A stretch of 50,915 nt of DNA from Alphaproteobacteria bacterium (GCA_017467335.1 JAFTSJ010000001.1:1-50915), one strand, 5' to 3'; positions 39,905-50,100 are shown, counted from the first letter of the stretch. Numbers and translations are program-made. Notes: generated from the letters alone by a model not told the origin.

Positions 39905-40666
39905 ATGACAAATTCAATTTTGTCCCTTTATCGGGTATTTTTTACGGATGAAAATCATCAATTATGGGCCGTTATGCGTGACGGTCGGGTGGTTTTTATG
40001 AAAAATATCCCGCCGTTTGCTACTTTTTCATCGGACAGAACAATTTTAACCGGTGTGGAAATTGACGGAAAACAAACTCATTTTAATTGGGTTTTTGCTA
40101 ATTTTCAAAAACAGGTTTATCCGCCGATTATGTCCCAAAACGGATATTGTTATTATCCGGCCTTATGGAATACTCCTCATGCGTTGTTTGCTTTTTTGCG
40201 GGCAGATTTATTAAATCCGAAAGGAACGGGGGATTTATTGATTTATCGAAAAGCCCGTACAAAATACCATCTGATTGATGAAATGACATGTGCCATGATT
40301 CCGCCTCATTTTGGTTTATCAGGAGCTTTGTATTATATTGATATTCATTCTTGCTTAACAAAACGGATTATGGGGGTTGATGAAGCTTTGTATCCGAAAG
40401 TCAGTCATTTTGCTTTGAACCCGACAGAACAAGAATATGCCGTTTATTGTGAAGAAACCATTCGACTGATTGATTTTAAAATCGGTTTATTAAGACAAGT
40501 TATCGCTTTTGATGTGACTGCTTTGGGATTTGATGAAACAGGACAGTATTTGTTTTTTGCTACCCACAAACACGGTCGAACGGGATTGTATCAATATGAC
40601 CGGCAAGGGCAGGAAATTACGCTTGTTTTGAATCATAGTGCTAAAATAACAGCTTTGTCATATTAA
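39905..40666 (+). CDS. Beta-propeller-like protein of unknown function
   Basis: A 253-aa soluble protein with repeated short beta-strand patterns (LWAVMRDGRVVFMKNIPPFA; LIRLIDFKIGLLRQVIAFDV; YLFFATHKHGRTGLYQYDRQ) resembling WD40 or NHL-type blades. The resemblance is loose and no catalytic residues are seen. ATG 39905, with AAGGAT 7 nt before it. It is divergent from moxR, sharing a 70-nt upstream region, and precedes uppP, which has its own promoter. Family unknown. Confidence 0.6.
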   Translation: MTNSILSLYRVFFTDENHQLWAVMRDGRVVFMKNIPPFATFSSDRTILTGVEIDGKQTHFNWVFANFQKQVYPPIMSQNGYCYYPALWNTPHALFAFLRADLLNPKGTGDLLIYRKARTKYHLIDEMTCAMIPPHFGLSGALYYIDIHSCLTKRIMGVDEALYPKVSHFALNPTEQEYAVYCEETIRLIDFKIGLLRQVIAFDVTALGFDETGQYLFFATHKHGRTGLYQYDRQGQEITLVLNHSAKITALSY

Positions 40667-40669
40667 GCG

Positions 40670-40698
40670 TTGACAAAATAATCTATGATTCGTAAGAT
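40670..40698 (+). promoter_or_regulatory. Sigma70 promoter for uppP
   Basis: TTGACA (40670-40675), 17-nt spacer, TAAGAT (40693-40698). Consensus -35 and a good -10, 20 nt before the uppP start. Confidence 0.8.
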
Positions 40699-40719
40699 AC
40701 ACCCAAAGGAGTTTTTGCT

Positions 40720-41505
40720 ATGGATGTCACACAATCAACGCTTATTTTGTCTTTTGTGCAAAGTGCAACTGAATTTTTACCGGTGAGTTCTTCCGGCCAT
40801 TTGGTTTTAATGGAAAAGTTTGGTTTTTCCAATCAAAGTTTATTGATGGATATTTCGTTGCATGTCGGCACATTATTAGCGGTTTGTGCATTTTTCAGCA
40901 AAGATATTTATCGTTTAATGATTGGATTTTGGCATAAAGGAATTGAACAAAAAATCGGGTTTGCGTTAATTATTTCGACAATACCGGCGTTGATTGTCGG
41001 TTATTTTTTGAATGATATTATCGAAACGGTTTTACGGTCGCCGTTTATTATTGCCGGTACGTCTGTTTTTTACGGTATTTTATTATGGGTTGCGGACAGA
41101 TTTTTTCCGGCAACCAAAACAGTGGAACAAATAACCTATAAACATGCTTTATATATCGGATTGGCACAAGCCTTGGCGTTAATCCCCGGTACCAGTCGAT
41201 CCGGTGTTACAATGACATGTGCCCGTTTTTTAGGATACCAACGGACGCAAAGTGCTAAATATTCAATGTTGATGTCCGTTCCTGTTATTGCGTTAGGGGC
41301 TATTTACATGTTTTATAAAGGGTTTACGCAAGGAACTTTGTCAACAGATATGTTGAATCAAATCGGTATCGGTATGGTCGCTTCGGCGTGTTTTGGTTTA
41401 TTAGCTGTTTGGTTTTTAATGAAATGGTTACAGCGAGCCTCATTTGGTTTGTTCGCCGTTTATCGGATTATGTTAGGACTTTTTTTGTTTTATTATTTTT
41501 GGTAA
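40720..41505 (+). CDS. uppP: Undecaprenyl-diphosphatase UppP/BacA
   Basis: Recycles the lipid carrier for peptidoglycan and other envelope polymers by removing a phosphate from undecaprenyl pyrophosphate. The 261-aa membrane protein holds both catalytic segments: EFLPVSSSGHLVLMEKFG (residues 17-34) and IPGTSRSGVTMTCARFLG (about 156-173). Around eight membrane segments. AAAGGAG precedes the ATG. Its 3' end overlaps the convergent RHH gene by 13 nt. Overproduction gives bacitracin resistance in other bacteria. Confidence 0.95.
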   Translation: MDVTQSTLILSFVQSATEFLPVSSSGHLVLMEKFGFSNQSLLMDISLHVGTLLAVCAFFSKDIYRLMIGFWHKGIEQKIGFALIISTIPALIVGYFLNDIIETVLRSPFIIAGTSVFYGILLWVADRFFPATKTVEQITYKHALYIGLAQALALIPGTSRSGVTMTCARFLGYQRTQSAKYSMLMSVPVIALGAIYMFYKGFTQGTLSTDMLNQIGIGMVASACFGLLAVWFLMKWLQRASFGLFAVYRIMLGLFLFYYFW

Positions 41506-41729
41506 GATGGTAAATCCGCTAATTGAAAATCGTCTTTGTGATAAAGGACAAAAATACGCAATGCGGCCGATAAATTCGGCAATCTGTCCGGTTGTGTATC
41601 AACTTGCATAATGAGTTGTCGGATAGAGGTATTTTGATGACGAGCAATCAATGCCAACGCCTCCCAAAAAACAGGTTCCAAGGAAACACTGGTTTGATGT
41701 CCCATTAATTGAACAGATTTTTTTTGCAT
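41493..41729 (-). CDS. Ribbon-helix-helix DNA-binding protein (RHH_4 type)
   Basis: A 78-aa protein with the pattern of the alphaproteobacterial RHH_4 domain: SVQLMGHQTSVSLEPVFWEA (strand and helix 1), IARHQNTSIRQLIMQVD (helix 2), and LSAALRIFVLYH. Likely a small DNA-binding regulator; no target is known. It starts within the stop of the sspB gene (TAATG), an arrangement that suggests a stable functional pair. Its 3' end runs 13 nt into uppP. Confidence 0.8.
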   Translation of the reverse strand: MQKKSVQLMGHQTSVSLEPVFWEALALIARHQNTSIRQLIMQVDTQPDRLPNLSAALRIFVLYHKDDFQLADLPSYQK

Positions 41730-42142
41730 TAAAACGTATCTTTCTTGGCTCGTATATCATCTAAACTCATGATTTTGGCGGATGTTTGTTGTGTTTGAGG
41801 TAAAATAGGGGTTAATATAAAACCAAATTCACTTTTGGTATCGGCAAATTGTGTCAACGCATTAAACGGTACATCGATACCGGCCGATACACCGCCAAAA
41901 GATAACTCAACCGAAAAACCAATGTCTGATACACATAAATTCGTAAATTGGTTTTCTAAAACAATTGTCATTTCATGGGGATATCGGGCTCGAATAAAAT
42001 CCGGTATCATAACATCTTCCCGATTAGTTTGGAACGTAATATAATAGGCACTGGTTTCATCAACACCATTTTCGGCAACGGTCTGTAAAATATCATGAAC
42101 AATCATGCGATGGGCTTTTTGAATAAAAGGTGTATAATCCAT
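41729..42142 (-). CDS. sspB: ClpXP adaptor SspB (alphaproteobacterial SspB-alpha)
   Basis: Delivers tmRNA-tagged proteins and other substrates to ClpXP. The 137-aa product has the expected core (AYYITFQTNREDVMIPDFIR; YPHEMTIVLENQFTNLCV; FSVELSFGGVSAGIDVPFNA) and a C-terminal tail SAKIMSLDDIRAKKDTF, presumably the ClpX-docking tail. ATG 42142 is used; a longer frame to 42358 overlaps the ankyrin gene and lacks similarity. Coupled to the RHH protein by TAATG and 17 nt downstream of the ankyrin gene. Confidence 0.9.
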   Translation of the reverse strand: MDYTPFIQKAHRMIVHDILQTVAENGVDETSAYYITFQTNREDVMIPDFIRARYPHEMTIVLENQFTNLCVSDIGFSVELSFGGVSAGIDVPFNALTQFADTKSEFGFILTPILPQTQQTSAKIMSLDDIRAKKDTF

Positions 42143-42159
42143 TTTGATTTTCTTTCGTT

Positions 42160-43512
42160 TTATTTTTGTTTGTTTTTCACATATTCGGTACGAATTTTTT
42201 GCATATAGGCTTGTGTTGTATCTTCTTGATTGAAGGTGTTTTCTAATTGGGCTTCTTGTTGTTGACGTTTCATCACTCCTAAAACCATTTTTTTGAAAGC
42301 CGGAGAAAATCCAAACCGAAGCAATGTACTGATATCTTGTCCTTTGTCGTCTTTCCATAATAAATTGGCTCCATGTTTTATCAAAAGAGCAGCTATGTTT
42401 TCTTGGCGATAACGCAAAGCAAAGTAAATCAACGGTTCTTCTACGCCTTCCGGATTATCGGACATACCACGTAATGAGCGAGGAACATAACGAACACCAG
42501 CATTGGGATTAGCCCCGTTTTCTAACAGTAATCGGATAATATTTAAATCACCTCTGCGACAGGCACGGGCTAATGGTGTATTTCCGAAAATATCAGCCTT
42601 GTTAATTGTTTCAGGCGTAATTAATTTTTGACACAAAGCGTAATGATGACGACAAACGGCATGAAAAAGCGGTGTCTGTCCATGAAAATCAGCTTCCGTT
42701 TTGCTGACGTTTTGTTTAATTAAAAACAAAGCCGTTCGGGCATGTAAAGACATGCAATCTTGATAATCTGTATGAGGTTGAGATAAAACATATGTTAATG
42801 GGGTCGCATATTCACCTCGTTGACGATAAATACGTTCAGGGATATGAATACCGGATTTAACCAAAAAATCTAAACATTCAACACTTCCGTATTTTAATGC
42901 TTTTCGCAAAACAACACTGCATCCGTCTTGCGGTTTTTGTGTATAATCCCGCCAGTTAGTCGGTAATGTTTCTAATGAAGCTCCCCTTTCCACCAAAAAA
43001 CGCATCATATCAATATCGTTTGAGCGAGCAGCCATTGATAACGGAGAAATATCTAAATCACCAACAATATCAAGAACGGCTCCATGATCTAATAATAAAG
43101 AAACCAACTCTTTATCATGATTACGAACGGCAACGCATAAAGGGGTCATTTGTCGCCATTCATCATAATTACGACCGGTCGGATTGATACCGCCTCCCAT
43201 ACGAATATAGGTGTAATTATTCGGATTGGCTCCAGCTTCCAGCAACGGACGAACAAGATCCAGTCGGCGAACAATGGCTACCCCTAATGCGGACACGCCG
43301 GCAACGTCTGTTAAGTTAACATCAATATCCGGATGGTTCAATAAATCTTGAAACATTTGTCGGCTGATGTCAGATGACCGTTGATAACATACATCAATTA
43401 ACGGTGTGCTGTCGTCATTCCCTTTGGCATTGACATCAGCTGTCGGCAACAGAGCACAAAATGTTTCATAATCTTGTTTACGAATAGCTTTATGTAAAGG
43501 GGTATCAGACAT
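42160..43512 (-). CDS. Ankyrin-repeat protein
   Basis: A 450-aa protein made of about ten ankyrin repeats, for example TPLHKAIRKQDYETFCALLP, TPLCVAVRNHDKELVSLLLD, TPLARACRRGDLNIIRLLLE. The repeats extend from residue 1 to about 400. A basic, Gln-rich helical tail of 50 residues follows. There is no signal peptide or transmembrane segment, so a cytoplasmic protein-binding role is likely; secretion as an effector cannot be ruled out. AAGGAGGA precedes the ATG. It lies 9 nt after rnd and 17 nt before sspB in one minus-strand operon. Confidence 0.9.
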   Translation of the reverse strand: MSDTPLHKAIRKQDYETFCALLPTADVNAKGNDDSTPLIDVCYQRSSDISRQMFQDLLNHPDIDVNLTDVAGVSALGVAIVRRLDLVRPLLEAGANPNNYTYIRMGGGINPTGRNYDEWRQMTPLCVAVRNHDKELVSLLLDHGAVLDIVGDLDISPLSMAARSNDIDMMRFLVERGASLETLPTNWRDYTQKPQDGCSVVLRKALKYGSVECLDFLVKSGIHIPERIYRQRGEYATPLTYVLSQPHTDYQDCMSLHARTALFLIKQNVSKTEADFHGQTPLFHAVCRHHYALCQKLITPETINKADIFGNTPLARACRRGDLNIIRLLLENGANPNAGVRYVPRSLRGMSDNPEGVEEPLIYFALRYRQENIAALLIKHGANLLWKDDKGQDISTLLRFGFSPAFKKMVLGVMKRQQQEAQLENTFNQEDTTQAYMQKIRTEYVKNKQK

Positions 43513-43521
43513 GTTTCCTCC

Positions 43522-44673
43522 TTATTCGGTCACGGTATAAAATTCGATTTGTTTTTGTTGCGGGTCATAACGAATACTGAGTAATCCGTTTTGAACCATT
43601 TCGGCTTTTTGGCCAAAAACCTGATAACGCCATCCCGATAAAAACGGTACGTCTTTTCCATGGATAAATTGCGTGATGTCTTCGGAACAAGCAATAAGTG
43701 ATACCGCAATTTTTTCTTGAACAGATACGATATTTAATAATAATTTTAATATATCGGCTAAGTTTCGTTCATGCGGTGTCAATGCCTTAATCGGTCTGAA
43801 AATTTTAATGTGTTTTAAATCGTCTTGTAAGGCTTTTTGAATGACATGTAAAATTTCACCGGCGATGGCTGTTTTTTCAAAATGAGCTCCGACACCTCGC
43901 AACCCCGTTAATTGTTCCGGCGTTGTCGGGCATAATAAAGATAATTCCTGTAATAATTCATCTTTGATTAAAAACCGGCGAGGTCTGTTTTTTAAGCGAG
44001 CCATATTTTCCCGCCACAAATAAAGTTGACGATAAACATGAATGGCTTGTGGTTTATTGACCGGTAAGTGCAGTTTTTCAATCAACAATTCATCGGACGG
44101 ATGATATGTTTCTTTGTTCAGTAATACTTTTAATTCGTCATGAATCCAAGGCATACGATTGTTTTCAACCAATGTATCGCACATATATTCATAAACTTGT
44201 CTTAAATAAGTAACATCATATAACGCATATTGAATTTGTTCAGGCGTCAACGGACGTTTTGCCCAATTCGTACAACGCATGCTTTTATCTAAAGAAACAC
44301 CGACAATTGTTTGTACCAATTGTTGATAACTGACATTATCTCCGAACCCGCAAACCATTGCACCGACTTGTGTGTCAAATAACGGCGATGGAATTTTTCC
44401 GCTGAGATGGTAAAAAATTTCAATATCTTGCCGGCCGGCATGAAACACTTTGACCACATCCGGATTTTGTAATAAATCAAACAAAGCCGTTAAATCCATT
44501 TCTTTCGCTAACGGGTCAATGCAATATGCTTCTGTCGGTGAAGCAATTTGTATTAAACATAAATCCGGATAGTACGTTTTTTCCCGTATAAATTCCGTAT
44601 CAATTGTTATATAAGGGGCTGTCGCAAAACGCTGACAGACACTTGTTAAATCTGGTGTGTTATCTATCATCAT
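43522..44673 (-). CDS. rnd: Ribonuclease D
   Basis: 3'-5' exoribonuclease involved in tRNA 3' maturation. DEDD motifs are visible: YITIDTEFIREKTYYP (Exo I, about residues 20-35), FHAGRQDIEIF (Exo II, about 95-105) and a Tyr-containing Exo III YALYDVTYL (about 169-177). One or two HRDC domains occupy the C-terminal half. The 383-aa length is typical. Two start ATGs stand together (44673, 44670). First gene of rnd-ankyrin-sspB-RHH; divergent from the CCA nucleotidyltransferase gene with 62 nt between them, so both tRNA-processing genes may share control. Confidence 0.94.
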   Translation of the reverse strand: MMIDNTPDLTSVCQRFATAPYITIDTEFIREKTYYPDLCLIQIASPTEAYCIDPLAKEMDLTALFDLLQNPDVVKVFHAGRQDIEIFYHLSGKIPSPLFDTQVGAMVCGFGDNVSYQQLVQTIVGVSLDKSMRCTNWAKRPLTPEQIQYALYDVTYLRQVYEYMCDTLVENNRMPWIHDELKVLLNKETYHPSDELLIEKLHLPVNKPQAIHVYRQLYLWRENMARLKNRPRRFLIKDELLQELSLLCPTTPEQLTGLRGVGAHFEKTAIAGEILHVIQKALQDDLKHIKIFRPIKALTPHERNLADILKLLLNIVSVQEKIAVSLIACSEDITQFIHGKDVPFLSGWRYQVFGQKAEMVQNGLLSIRYDPQQKQIEFYTVTE

Positions 44674-44735
44674 AATTCGTGCATTATATGCTTTTTTTTC
44701 TTGATTTGCAAGAAATTATTACATATTCTGACGAT

Positions 44736-45920
44736 ATGGAGTTAAAAACAATCATTACAGATGATGTAAAAACGCTTTTTCAGATATTTGATAATCAAAT
44801 CCGTTTGGTCGGCGGATGTGTCCGTGATTATTTGCTGGGTCAGGCATGTCAAGATTATGATTTGGCAACACCTTTATTACCGCAAGACGTCATTGACCGC
44901 TTACAACGGCATAATATACCTGTTTTTTTAACCGGTGCTCGTTATGGGACGGTAACAGCTGTTTATCATGGAACATCATATGAAATTACCACATTAAGAA
45001 CAGATGATAATCAAGACGGAAGGCATGCCAGCGTTCGTTTTGTTTCTCAATATCAGCAAGATGCTCAACGGCGGGATTTTACAATCAATGCATTGTATAT
45101 GGATTGTCTGGGTGACATTCAAGATTATACGAACGGTTTATCTGATTTAGAAAAAAAATGTGTTCGTTTTATCGGTCACCCCATTCAACGGGTTCGGGAA
45201 GATTTTTTACGTGTTTTGCGTTATTTTCGGTTTGTAGCGTATCTGGGAACACATCATATTGATAACGTTTCCTTGCAAGCGTGTCGAGATGAATGTGGGG
45301 GATTAAAAAAGATATCTGTCGAACGGATACAAGCGGAAATGAAACGATTGTTGATGGCTCCGCATGTTATTCAAGCGTTGGCGTTGATGCACCAAGCGGG
45401 TGTTTTAGCGGTTTTGATACCTCAATATCATATCAATCGCTTGGCAGATTTTATACACATATATCCGCAAGCTGATTTTTTGCAACGGTTGAGTGTGTTG
45501 ACTGATAATCCGTTAGCATTGAATTGGAAATGGAGTCGTTCTCAAAAAAAACAAATACAACAATACTTGTTGCCTGTTTGTATAACGATGGATGATATTC
45601 AAAACAAGTATTTATTATGGCAGTTGGGATGGGATGGTTTTTTATTTCATGTCTATCAAGCTGTTTTGAATTGTCGTTTGTCTTTATGTGAAGTTCAAAA
45701 TATGTACCGATGGACCATGCCTGTTTTTCCGGTAACGGGTCATGATGTGTATCAATTGGGGTTTCGGGGAAAAGAAATTGCCGACCAATTGAAAATAGCA
45801 GAAAATTTATGGGTTAAAATCGGGTTACCTTGTGAAAAAAAACTTGTCATCAATGCTCTTTTGCGTTATAATGAACAGAAGACTAACAATGGAAAGGATG
45901 TAAAAAATGCGAAAATGTGA
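44736..45920 (+). CDS. cca: CCA tRNA nucleotidyltransferase / poly(A) polymerase family protein
   Basis: Adds CCA (or poly(A)) to RNA 3' ends. The catalytic head RLVGGCVRDYLLG (residues 22-34) and DYDLAT (metal-binding DxD) are present, with the template-recognition segment REDFLRVLRYFRF and the RRDFTINALYMD motif. Length of 394 aa fits the alphaproteobacterial type. ATG 44736 gives the normal N-terminus; an in-frame extension to 44679 is hydrophobic and unlikely. No clear ribosome-binding site is seen. Sharing an upstream region with rnd supports a tRNA role; CCA versus pcnB cannot be fixed from the sequence. Confidence 0.88.
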   Translation: MELKTIITDDVKTLFQIFDNQIRLVGGCVRDYLLGQACQDYDLATPLLPQDVIDRLQRHNIPVFLTGARYGTVTAVYHGTSYEITTLRTDDNQDGRHASVRFVSQYQQDAQRRDFTINALYMDCLGDIQDYTNGLSDLEKKCVRFIGHPIQRVREDFLRVLRYFRFVAYLGTHHIDNVSLQACRDECGGLKKISVERIQAEMKRLLMAPHVIQALALMHQAGVLAVLIPQYHINRLADFIHIYPQADFLQRLSVLTDNPLALNWKWSRSQKKQIQQYLLPVCITMDDIQNKYLLWQLGWDGFLFHVYQAVLNCRLSLCEVQNMYRWTMPVFPVTGHDVYQLGFRGKEIADQLKIAENLWVKIGLPCEKKLVINALLRYNEQKTNNGKDVKNAKM

Positions 45921-46368
45921 TATGGAATCCGGTCGAAGTATGGTTGAAATGCTGGGTGTTATTGCCATTATCGGCGTTATTTCCGTTGGTGGTATTACGT
46001 CTATGTCTTATATTGATTCTTATTTCAGAACCAGTGCAACTTTATTGGAAATTGATCAGGTTGCACGGGATATTTCGGATATGTGTTCATGGGCAACGGG
46101 ATATGATACATGTGGTTTAAGTGTGGATATGCTTCAACAGGAAGAAATTATTGATTCTGATAAAAATCGCTGGGGGGGCACAATGAATGTTGAAGCCACG
46201 GTTGATGAATTTAAATTGACCTATACAGAAGTCCCTGAAACGGCATGTGAACAAATGGTTGAAGAATTGACGGTTGGTGAAGGTGAAACAAAAACCCAAC
46301 ACTTGGTTGAATTATATGCTACGGAAACGGATTGTCCGAACGGCAAAATTGTCTTTATCGGGCGTTAA
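45907..46368 (+). CDS. Type IV pilin-like protein with prepilin leader
   Basis: A 153-aa protein with a prepilin-peptidase leader: GRSMVEMLGVIAIIGVISVG places Glu at position +5 after the presumed cut following Gly (about residue 9), then a hydrophobic helix to residue 30. The mature part contains paired cysteines (CSWATGYDTC) and a C-terminal CPNGKIVFIG. It looks like a minor pilin or type II secretion pseudopilin, inserted in the inner membrane before assembly. It begins inside the cca stop region (14-nt overlap), an unusual neighbour; no secretion or pilus machinery genes are present in the window. Confidence 0.75.
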   Translation: MRKCDMESGRSMVEMLGVIAIIGVISVGGITSMSYIDSYFRTSATLLEIDQVARDISDMCSWATGYDTCGLSVDMLQQEEIIDSDKNRWGGTMNVEATVDEFKLTYTEVPETACEQMVEELTVGEGETKTQHLVELYATETDCPNGKIVFIGR

Positions 46369-46414
46369 TCATTAAAATTATGATAAAATTTTTATTGTTG
46401 TGTTGAATTGACAC

Positions 46415-46443
46415 TTGACGGTTTCGTTTTGGTTTTGTATAAC
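46415..46443 (+). promoter_or_regulatory. Sigma70 promoter for the ChpT-like gene
   Basis: TTGACG (46415-46420), 17-nt spacer, TATAAC (46438-46443), about 20 nt before the start codon. An AAAGGA ribosome-binding site follows. Confidence 0.75.
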
Positions 46444-46462
46444 GAACGACAAAGGATGAAAA

Positions 46463-46999
46463 ATGAAGTTAGAGGAAATCTATGTAACAAAAATGAGCCA
46501 TGATTTGGCCGGCACGATTGGTACGCTGGGCAATACGGTGGAATTGTTTGAAATAGATGCCTCTTTTGTTAAAGAAGGAACGGCTTTACTGAAAGAAACA
46601 ACTCGGGTTTTAACGGCTCGGTTAAAATTTTTTCGGGCTTTATTAGGATTAGAAACGGAAATTACAACGGATATGGGTCATAATTATTTAAAAACAATGA
46701 CGCCGTTGTTTTCTATTAACGGGGCTGTTTGTCAACGGGTTCATTTGGCTTTTTTATTGCTTGCCAGCGAAATTTTATTGCGAGGTGGTATTATTACCGT
46801 TTTATCGGATGGAGTTCGTTGTCAAGGAGATAAAATTTTATTAGATGATGAAAAAAAAGCTGTTTTGTTAGGGGAAAAACAAATTTTAAAACCGCAATAT
46901 ACATCTGTTTTGTGGTTGGCGGACTATGCTCGTCAAAACCAAAAGCATATTGAAATAATACAGCAAGACGATTCTATTTTATTTCGAATTATCCCCTAG
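46463..46999 (+). CDS. ChpT-like histidine phosphotransferase
   Basis: A 178-aa protein. Near the N-terminus, MSHDLAGTIGTLGNTVELFE has the phospho-accepting His in SHDL, as in ChpT, which passes phosphate from CckA to CtrA and CpdR. A second helix, ARLKFFRALLG, matches the ChpT four-helix core. The C-terminal half resembles a degenerate GHKL domain without ATP-binding motifs, as expected. If correct, the cell has the CtrA phosphorelay, fitting the TTAA-N7-TTAA sites at 21429. The family assignment is moderate: only motif pattern and length were used. Confidence 0.65.
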   Translation: MKLEEIYVTKMSHDLAGTIGTLGNTVELFEIDASFVKEGTALLKETTRVLTARLKFFRALLGLETEITTDMGHNYLKTMTPLFSINGAVCQRVHLAFLLLASEILLRGGIITVLSDGVRCQGDKILLDDEKKAVLLGEKQILKPQYTSVLWLADYARQNQKHIEIIQQDDSILFRIIP

Positions 47000-47042
47000 G
47001 GGGGATTTATTTTATTTTCAACATTTTTTTATGATATGAAAC

Positions 47043-47066
47043 AAATCAAGATTTAACTTGATTTTT
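47043..47066 (+). terminator. Weak AT-rich terminator before ileS
   Basis: AAATCAAG and CTTGATTT form an 8-bp stem with a 6-nt loop and a short T-run, 43 nt after the ChpT-like stop. AT-rich stem, so efficiency is uncertain. Confidence 0.5.
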
Positions 47067-47111
47067 ATGAATTTTATTGACATACTGGCTAAATAACAAA
47101 GAGAGGAAAAA

Positions 47112-50100
47112 ATGAGCCAACAAAAATATTATCCGGACTTATCGTCCAAAATGAATTTTCCTGAAATGGAACGGGATATCATTCGTTCTTGGGAAGAACA
47201 AAAAACATTTGAAAAATCAATAGAAATTCGCCGTAATGCCGAAGAATTTGTGTTTTATGACGGTCCTCCGTTTGCAAACGGATTGCCCCATTACGGTCAT
47301 ATTATGATTTCTTATGTCAAAGATACAATTGCTCGTTATCAAACCATGAACGGTAAACGAGTAGAACGGCGTTTGGGTTGGGATTGTCACGGGTTACCGG
47401 CAGAAATGGCTGCTGAAAAAGAATTAGGTGTTTCCGGTCACAAAGCCATTGAAGAATACGGCATGCAAAAATTTAATGATTATTGTCGTCAAAATGTATT
47501 AAAATATTCAACAATTTGGACGGATATGTTCCGCCGTATCGGTCGTTGGGTTGATTTTGGACATGATTATAAAACCATGGATTTACCTTTTATGGAATCC
47601 ATTATCAATAATTTTAAAGCCTTATATGAAAAAGGCTTGGTTTATGAAGATTATCGTGTTCAGCCTTATTCATGGAGTGCTCAAACGCCGGTTTCTAACT
47701 TTGAAGTTAACTTAGGTTATCGGGACAAAACGGACAATGCTATTACTGTTTTATTCAAATTGGAAAACGGTATGAATTTATTGGTTTGGACAACAACACC
47801 GTGGACGTTACCGTCTAACTTAATGATTGCTGTCGGAAGTGATATTGAATATACCATTATGCAGGAAGGGGATGAAAAATATGTTTTAGCAACGGCGTTG
47901 CTGGGGCGTTATAAACAGCAATTACAACATGCTCAACCGGTTGGTGTACTCAAAGGGGCTGATTTAATCGGCTTATCGTATGAACCGATGTTCCCGTATT
48001 TTGCAGATTATAAACAAAAAGGATGCTTTAAAGTATTGGGAGGTTCTTTTGTTTCAACGGAAGACGGAACGGGGATTGTTCATATTGCTCCCGGTTTCGG
48101 TCAAGATGACTTTGATGTTTGTCGTTCTCTTGATTCGGAATTTCCGGTTGTTTGTCCGGTTGATGAAGCCGGTTGTTTTACGGCCGAAGTTCCCGATTAT
48201 CAAGGGCGTCAAGTATTTGACACAAATGATGATATTATGGCTTGGTTAAAGGCCAATCGTAAGTTGGTTAAAAAAGAACAAATTACACATAGTTATCCGT
48301 ATTGTTGGCGAACAGATCAACCGTTAATTTATAAGGCAATGAGTGGTTGGTTTGTAAAAGTTTCTGATTTCCGTGATGAAATGGTTGCTTTGAATGAACA
48401 AATCAACTGGGTACCGGAACATTTAAAACACGGTCGTTTTGGGAAATGGTTAGAAGGGGCTCGTGATTGGTCGATTTCCCGTAATCGTTTTTGGGGGACA
48501 CCTATTCCGGTTTGGAAATCGGATAATCCGGCTTATCCTCGCATTGATGTATTCGGTTCTGTTAAGGAAATTTTTGAAAAAACCGGGATTCGTGTTACAG
48601 ATTTACATCGTCCGATTATTGATGAAGTTGTTTATCCGAATCCGGATGATCCGACCGGTCAAACAATGATGCGGCGTGTTACGGACGTATTTGATTGTTG
48701 GTTTGAATCTGGTTCCATGCCGGAAGGACAAATCCATTATCCGTTTGAACAAAAAGAATGGTTTGAAGGACATTTTCCGGCTGACTTTATTGTGGAAGCC
48801 ATTGACCAAACAAGGGGATGGTTTTATACATTGCATGTTTTAGGAACGGCGTTACATCATAAACCGGCTTATAAAACGTGTTTATGCACTGGTTTGATTA
48901 TGGCCGAAGGTGGCGTTAAGTTATCGAAAAAACTGAAAAACTATCCTGACCCGAACATTATTTTGGAAACAATGGGGTCGGATGCGTTGCGGTGGTTCTT
49001 TATTTCTTCACCGGTTATTAAGGGCGGAAATGTTGCTCTTGACCAAGAAGGAAAAGAAGTCGCTAAAAATGCCCGTAAAGCGTTAATGCCGTTTTGGAAT
49101 GCATATTATTTCTTCTGTTTATACGCAAATGCCGAAGGAATTAAAGCCACAAAAACGGTTAATTCTCCGGACGTACTGGACAAATATATCTTATCTAAAT
49201 TACGGTTGTTAACGGAACGGGTACAATCGTATATGAATGCGTACGATTTGAATCAAGCCTGTGCTGATTGTGCTGAATTTTTGGATATTTTAAACAATTG
49301 GTATATTCGCCGTTCTCGGGCTCGTTTCTGGGATGGAGAAGATTTGAATGCTTTTAATGTTCTTTATACGGTTTTGGAAACGTTAAGTCGAATTATGGCT
49401 CCTTTAATGCCGATGACGACAGAGTTTGTCTATCGGGGATTGACGGGTAAGGAATCGGTTCATTTACAAGATTATCCGGATGTAACAGCTTTAACGGTTG
49501 ATGAAAAATTGATGGCTCAAATGGATTTGGTTCGGGCGGTTTCTTCAACGGTTAAATCTATTCGTGAAGAATATAAATTACGCAACAGATTACCGTTAAA
49601 AACAATGACAATTGCCGGTGAAAAAGCAACACAATTGTATGACTTTGTGGAAGTATTAAAAGATGAAGTCAATGTTAAAAATGTTGAATTATCAACAGAT
49701 ATTCATCAAGTTGCCGATACATTTTTGTATTTAAAAACACCGCTTATCGGAAAACGTTTGGGTCGCTTTATGAAAGATATTATGGCGGCTTCCAAAGGAA
49801 CGGATTGGGTTCAAAATCCGGATGGCACATTATCGATAGCCGGACAAATTTTAACAGCTGATGAATATGAATTGCGTTTGGTCATGAAAGATGGTTTCAA
49901 TGGTCAACCGCTACCGGATAATACGGCTGTTATCCAGTTAGATACGCAAATTTTACCTGAATTGGAAAAAGAAGGGATTGCTCGTGATTTTGTGCGTATG
50001 ATTCAATCTTTGCGTAAAGAAAAAGAATTGGATGTCTCTGATAGAATTGAAGTTGTTTATAATACAACATCTTCTTTGGTTCAAGAAGCCTTATCGGAAC

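Noticed and set aside
42160-43512. Ankyrin repeats considered as a DNA tandem-repeat array
   Set aside because: The repeats are at protein level only; the DNA copies are too diverged to be a tandem DNA repeat or CRISPR.
47000-47111. T-box leader upstream of ileS
   Set aside because: The 112-nt gap holds a weak terminator but no specifier stem or T-box consensus.
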